A DNA stretch of 64,000 nucleotides, taken from assembly GCF_000620665.1 (NCBI RefSeq), contig NZ_KK211162.1, positions 452,858-516,857 on the forward strand, given 5' to 3'. A program made the translations under genes and the position numbers. The notes under the pieces are model-generated. The model worked only from the letters and a program-made list of their open reading frames with translations. It made no database searches and was not told the DNA's origin. This document shows, piece by piece, positions 60,119 through 64,000 of the stretch; position 1 is the stretch's first letter, and every line of letters begins with the position of its first letter. Source of the stretch: Sphingomonas sp. URHD0057 (GTDB lineage: Bacteria > Pseudomonadota > Alphaproteobacteria > Sphingomonadales > Sphingomonadaceae).

Positions 60119-60880
60119 ATGAGCGAAGAACGAGTCTGGACCGCGGCGCTGGCGGTGATCGGCGACGAGATCCTGTCGGGGCGGACTCAGGACAAGAATG
60201 TCGCTCAGCTTGCGACCTGGCTCAACGTGCAGGGCATAAGGCTGGCGGAAGTGCGCATCGTCCCCGACGTCACGGAGCGGATCGTCGAGGCGGTCAATGA
60301 ATTGCGCGCGAGCCACGATTATCTGTTCACCACCGGCGGGATCGGCCCGACCCACGACGACATCACGGTCGATGCGATCGCCGCGGCGTTCGAGGTGCCG
60401 GTCATCGTCCACCCGGAAGCGCGGGCGATCCTCGAGGATTATTATCGCGACCGGCCGGGCGGGCTGAACGAAGCGCGGCTGAGGATGGCGCGGGTGCCCG
60501 AAGGCGCCGAGCTGATCGCGAATCCGAGCTCGGGCGCGCCGGGGGTGAGGATCGGCAACGTCTATATCCTCGCCGGCGTGCCGCACATCGCGGCGAGCAT
60601 GATAGATGCGCTGACCGGGACGCTGGAAGGGGGACGGCCGGTGGTCTCGGTGACGGTCGGCGCGCGCGCTCCCGAAAGCGAGGTCGCCGAATTGCTGCGC
60701 GAGACCGAGCAGGCGCATCCGGGCGTCGCCATCGGCAGCTATCCGTTCTTCAAGGACGGCCAATATGGCGCGAACTTCGTGGTCCGCTCGGACGATGGCG
60801 GTCTGGCGCGGTCGACCGCCGAGGAGCTGGCGCGGCGGCTGGCCGAGGCGGGCTTCGAGCCCGTGAGGGGCGGGATCTGA
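60119..60880 (+). CDS. Molybdopterin-binding / CinA-N-like protein
   Basis: 253 residues. MoCF/CinA N-terminal fold: AALAVIGDEILSGRTQDKN, YLFTTGGIGPTHDDITVDAIAAAF and YILAGVPHIAASMID. It lacks the C-terminal nicotinamide-nucleotide amidase domain of full CinA, so it is the short form. Possible role: pyridine-nucleotide or molybdopterin chemistry. Just after the REP pair. Confidence 0.88.
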   Translation: MSEERVWTAALAVIGDEILSGRTQDKNVAQLATWLNVQGIRLAEVRIVPDVTERIVEAVNELRASHDYLFTTGGIGPTHDDITVDAIAAAFEVPVIVHPEARAILEDYYRDRPGGLNEARLRMARVPEGAELIANPSSGAPGVRIGNVYILAGVPHIAASMIDALTGTLEGGRPVVSVTVGARAPESEVAELLRETEQAHPGVAIGSYPFFKDGQYGANFVVRSDDGGLARSTAEELARRLAEAGFEPVRGGI

Positions 60881-60905
60881 GCTCGCATTGCGCCAGCCCA
60901 ATAGG

Positions 60906-62393
60906 TCAGGCGCGGCTGACCTTCCCACCCGGGGCGCATCGCGGCGAGTCCGGGACCGGGTCAAGCACGAGAAGATGGGCGGGGAAGTCGATCGTGATGC
61001 GGAAGCACTGCAGGATGCCTCCGCCGAGATTCCCAGCGAGGCTCTTCGACGCAAATGCGCCGCCCTTGTTTTGGCTGAACCGAACCGGCAGCCGATCGAA
61101 GTTCAGTCCACCCATGGAAAAGCGATCGAGCACACCTGGCTGCGCTTTGACTGACCCGCCGACGCCGCCGCCACTGGTAGCGGCGTTCCCCGCCGCTCCG
61201 TGAATCGCGAAGCGTGCAGCAAAGGCCGGGAAGATGATGACGGTCCCACCGTCGCCGGTGTCCAGCCCGAACATTCCGTCAACCCCGTCAATCTTTGCCC
61301 GGACATAGATGTGCGAGCCGTCATTGTAGAAGGGAACACGAAGGCCCTTGGCCGCCTTCGGAAGGGTCGAGGCAAATCGGATTTTCTGCGCGGGATAGTC
61401 GATCGTCGTCACATATTCGGCAAAGAACTCGAAGCCGGTGAAGCCGGCGGCGGTCGCCGAAGTTCCGTTCGACGGGGGAAAGGGCGAGGGACCGACGACC
61501 AGGGTTTCGTTGCGCAAGACCGCGGCGCCGAGCGCAATGCGGTCGACGGTCGCATATCCGCCCGCCGAGCTCGCTTCGCCGACGCCACTCAGATTCACGC
61601 CGCCGGTCACCTCGATTCCGAACGCCGGCGCAGCTTCGGTCGTCAGATAGTTTGCGGCCCCGGTGTCGAAGACCAAAGTGGCAGGTCTCCCGTTGATCCT
61701 GCTCTCGACGAGAATGTGAGACTTCTTCGCCCCGATCGCCGCGAAGGGAATTGCCGTTCCGCCCGGTGGGAGCGATTCGGCATGGGACTTCCACGACGGG
61801 CGCGAAAGGCCCGCCTTCGGCAGCGAATCAACGAGTTTCGCCGTTTCAAGTTGAACGATGGTGTGCTCGCCCACCGACGAGACTTCTTCGCGGCGGAACG
61901 GATAGGTAAAGGGCCCGACCTTGCGCCAATCGGTGAACGTCACGACGATCGGGCCCCAATCGCCGTCGATCGTCGCCGTCCGCGGCAGTCCGGTGGCAGT
62001 GTCAAAATCGAGGGCGACCGGGTTCCCTCCCGGCGGCACGATTCGGCGCGCGGACCCCGCACGCGGCATCCGCCGCTCGCGCCACCCCTGTCGGCCGACC
62101 CAGGCCGACGTCGCGCTTCGCGCCGTCGCGGACGGGAGATTGGAAACCGTCACGATCCCGTTGGATTGCTCCCACAATTGCCCGTCGAAGCCGGACTGCG
62201 ATTGCGACCCTCCCATTTGCTGAGTTCGCTTACTATGCCCAGTCGCGAGATCGATCGTTTCGGCGAAGTGGTTTGGCACCCCGCCTTCGGTGGTCGTGCC
62301 GGTCAGGACGAGAGCCACTGGAGCGGCCGCGGCAGGCGAAGACGCGAACAGCGCACAACCGAGCGAAAGCGCGATGATGGTGAGGCGAGCCAC
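60906..62393 (-). CDS. Secreted protein with two retropepsin-like aspartyl protease domains
   Basis: 495 residues from a GTG at 62391-62393 (weak ribosome site). Signal peptide about 1-23 (ASSPAAAA). After a beta-rich N-terminal part come two retropepsin-like halves: TLVFDTGAANYLTTEAAPAF (about residues 240-260) and MFGLDTGDGGTVIIFPAF (about 375-392), each with the DTG catalytic signature. Such tandem aspartyl-protease proteins are common in sphingomonads and Caulobacter relatives. It probably acts in the periplasm or outside; target unknown. Confidence 0.85.
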   Translation of the reverse strand: MARLTIIALSLGCALFASSPAAAAPVALVLTGTTTEGGVPNHFAETIDLATGHSKRTQQMGGSQSQSGFDGQLWEQSNGIVTVSNLPSATARSATSAWVGRQGWRERRMPRAGSARRIVPPGGNPVALDFDTATGLPRTATIDGDWGPIVVTFTDWRKVGPFTYPFRREEVSSVGEHTIVQLETAKLVDSLPKAGLSRPSWKSHAESLPPGGTAIPFAAIGAKKSHILVESRINGRPATLVFDTGAANYLTTEAAPAFGIEVTGGVNLSGVGEASSAGGYATVDRIALGAAVLRNETLVVGPSPFPPSNGTSATAAGFTGFEFFAEYVTTIDYPAQKIRFASTLPKAAKGLRVPFYNDGSHIYVRAKIDGVDGMFGLDTGDGGTVIIFPAFAARFAIHGAAGNAATSGGGVGGSVKAQPGVLDRFSMGGLNFDRLPVRFSQNKGGAFASKSLAGNLGGGILQCFRITIDFPAHLLVLDPVPDSPRCAPGGKVSRA

Positions 62394-62675
62394 GAAGTCG
62401 ACTCTTATCTCGGTTTGAGTTGGATCGGAAATGGGCCGTTGCCGAAGGCAAATCGCTGAAAATCCACGACATTAACTTTCGGTAACGTTAATTTTTTCTT
62501 AACCCAGGTCTACAGGTGTGCGGTTACGAGTCGAAATATTCACACGCTAGTCCACCGTTCCACCCACAGGTGAGCGGGCAGCCAGTCTGCGTCGTCACCG
62601 TGCCTTTGGGTGGGCGATACCGGGTCCGATCGGATGCGGTTGATGCGCCTGGCGTTACCGAGGGGAGTATGGGGC

Positions 62676-64000
62676 ATGGCTGGCACGGCGACCGGACAAT
62701 CATCCTACAGCAGCACCAACGGCACGACGTATTACGATCTGACCAAGGCGACTGGCGACAGCGCGGAAATCAACGACGCGCTGTTCTTTCAGAACAAGCC
62801 GGACGGTTCGTCGGGCACCGGGCTGATCCAGGCCATCGTTCGCGTTCAGGACCCCGGCGGCGGCGACGGCCACGAGAACGGATACAATACCTCGTTCCGG
62901 CCGTTGTCCTACGAGGAAAACACGTCACCCAATTTTACGACATCGATCGTCCTGAACTCAGTGCCAATCGTTCAGATTGACGGGGTCAACTATTACGAAT
63001 TCCGCCTCGATATCAATCAGCTCAACAGCTCGTCGCTGCTCTCCCTCGATGAAATAAAGCTCTACTCGAGCGACGTTTCGGCCGGACAGGCGCAAGGGAC
63101 GGTCGGCGGCGCCTGGTTCACCGCCAATGCCTCCCTCGTCTACGACATGGATGCCGGCGGCAATCACAGTGTCCTGCTCGATGCCGGCCTCTCGTCCGGC
63201 AGCGGCAGCTCGGACATGTTCTTTTATGTGCCGGTGAGCAACTTCGGTGGGGCCGATCCTGATGTCACCTATGTCACGCTCTACTCGGAGTTCGGCGCCG
63301 CCGATAACCTGGATGGTACCGACGGGCTTACGGCGCTCGACGATCCCGCCAACACGGCTCTTGCCGACAACGGGAGCGACACGGGCGACGTGGCTAGCGC
63401 CATCTACGGCACTTACACCGCGAACGACGGTTTTGAAGAATGGTCAGTTTCGAAGCAGACCGGCGGGGTCATCAGCGGCTTCAAGTTCGGGGATACGAAC
63501 GGAGACGGCCTGTGGAACGCCGGTGAAACCGGGCTCGCCGGATGGACGATCGATTATACGATCACCTATGTCTCCGGGAAGGGTGCGCACAAACAGACCG
63601 TCACGCTGACGGGCTCGGTCGTCACGTCGGACGGTACCACGGACGTCAACGGTGACGGAATTATCGATCCCGCCGGCTTCTACTCGATCTTTGTCCCGGC
63701 AAGCACCGACAAGAACGAAACCTACACGATCACACTGACCGAACACGGACAGACCGGTTTCGTCAACACGTACGACGGCGACGCCACCGCCAACAGCACC
63801 ACGACTTTCACCTTCTCCGGGAATGATCTGAACCTTACCGGCTCGACCAATATCTCCGGGCACTTCGGCGTGACGGAGCAAATGAATTTCGGCAACTTCG
63901 AGACGTTCAGCATCTCGGGGACGAAATACACCGACGCCAACGGCGACGGCGCGACCAACGGCGACGTCGGCCTTGGCGGCGTCACCATCTTCATCGACAA
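62676..64000 (+). CDS. Large SdrD-B-like surface protein, N-terminal part
   Basis: The frame from the ATG at 62676 stays open for 441 codons to the window edge, so the protein is incomplete. No Sec signal, which would suit type I secretion. The first 230 residues are a beta-rich domain; then SdrD B-type repeats follow, each with a calcium-binding D-x-N-x-D-G loop: GFKFGDTNGDGLWNAGETGL, DVNGDGIIDPAGFY and GTKYTDANGDGATNGD. This is typical of long adhesins. ATG 62676 is preferred over 62669 because only this frame is open; GGGGAG lies at 62662-62667. The 282-bp gap before it (62394-62675) contains no gene I can see. Confidence 0.82.
   Translation, partial: MAGTATGQSSYSSTNGTTYYDLTKATGDSAEINDALFFQNKPDGSSGTGLIQAIVRVQDPGGGDGHENGYNTSFRPLSYEENTSPNFTTSIVLNSVPIVQIDGVNYYEFRLDINQLNSSSLLSLDEIKLYSSDVSAGQAQGTVGGAWFTANASLVYDMDAGGNHSVLLDAGLSSGSGSSDMFFYVPVSNFGGADPDVTYVTLYSEFGAADNLDGTDGLTALDDPANTALADNGSDTGDVASAIYGTYTANDGFEEWSVSKQTGGVISGFKFGDTNGDGLWNAGETGLAGWTIDYTITYVSGKGAHKQTVTLTGSVVTSDGTTDVNGDGIIDPAGFYSIFVPASTDKNETYTITLTEHGQTGFVNTYDGDATANSTTTFTFSGNDLNLTGSTNISGHFGVTEQMNFGNFETFSISGTKYTDANGDGATNGDVGLGGVTIFID

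Noticed and set aside
58115..61054. A 979-codon open frame on the minus strand
   Set aside because: Only the left 347 codons match the SIS family; the rest reads through the map gene in another frame and over the REP pair and the CinA-like gene. It is a GC-rich shadow frame.

Overview
The window looks like chromosomal DNA of a high-GC alphaproteobacterium of the order Sphingomonadales. Supporting signs are a GcrA-type cell-cycle regulator, many GC-rich genes with ATGA or TGATG start/stop overlaps, several small sphingomonad-type proteins, and short dispersed palindromes of the 'TTCCCGC...GCGGGAA' and 'TCCTTCGAC...' kinds. I found no rRNA or tRNA gene. The assignment is an inference from gene content; no database was consulted.

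Layout. 1-7.4 kb: a surface-glycan or envelope region (truncated acyltransferase-3, a TetR regulator with a divergent secreted protein, a DUF4239-type membrane protein, a GT4 and a CDP-glycerol-transferase-like glycosyltransferase in overlap, a phospholipase-D-fold protein, a GT2). 7.4-9.3 kb: rimO and a cysteine hydrolase. 9.4-13.4 kb: an exopolysaccharide-precursor operon (UDP-glucose dehydrogenase, UDP-HexNAc dehydrogenase, polyprenyl-phosphate sugar transferase). 13.4-20 kb: Lrp regulator, MHS transporter, PAS-GGDEF-EAL-PilZ protein, metallo-beta-lactamase-fold hydrolase, PhyH-cupin fusion. 20-27 kb: many small or hypothetical genes, a GST, a cold-shock protein. 27.2-30.3 kb: a lower-GC accessory island with unknown genes, one of them frameshifted, ending in a decayed copy of the parE 3' end, a GIY-YIG gene and five palindromic repeats, next to intact parE. 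32.4-36.9 kb: a compact cluster of an AurF-like diiron protein, OsmC, two very small proteins and a divergent AraC-hydrolase fusion. 37-42.5 kb: gcrA, an orphan ABC-2 permease, three related secreted coiled-coil proteins, argD. 42.5-46.6 kb: a TIR-transmembrane-TPR protein divergent from an RTX protein. 46.6-53.7 kb: housekeeping (hslO, queC-queE, lipB, hemF, PII) and two small lipoproteins. 53.8-61 kb: nucleotidyltransferase, hydrolase, an aminosugar/muropeptide recycling set (murQ, GlcNAc kinase, nagA, SIS-type deaminase) and map, CinA-like protein. 61-64 kb: a tandem retropepsin-like protein and the start of a large SdrD-like adhesin cut by the right edge.

How parts work together. The sugar dehydrogenases, sugar transferase and glycosyltransferases fit polysaccharide assembly, and the bifunctional c-di-GMP protein could control such output. 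murQ, the kinase, nagA and the SIS deaminase form a route from MurNAc-6-P and GlcNAc towards fructose-6-P. queC and queE are translationally coupled steps of preQ0 synthesis. The best candidates for an undescribed system are the diiron/OsmC/microprotein/AraC-hydrolase cluster (32.97-36.85 kb) and the parE-adjacent island (27.2-30.3 kb).
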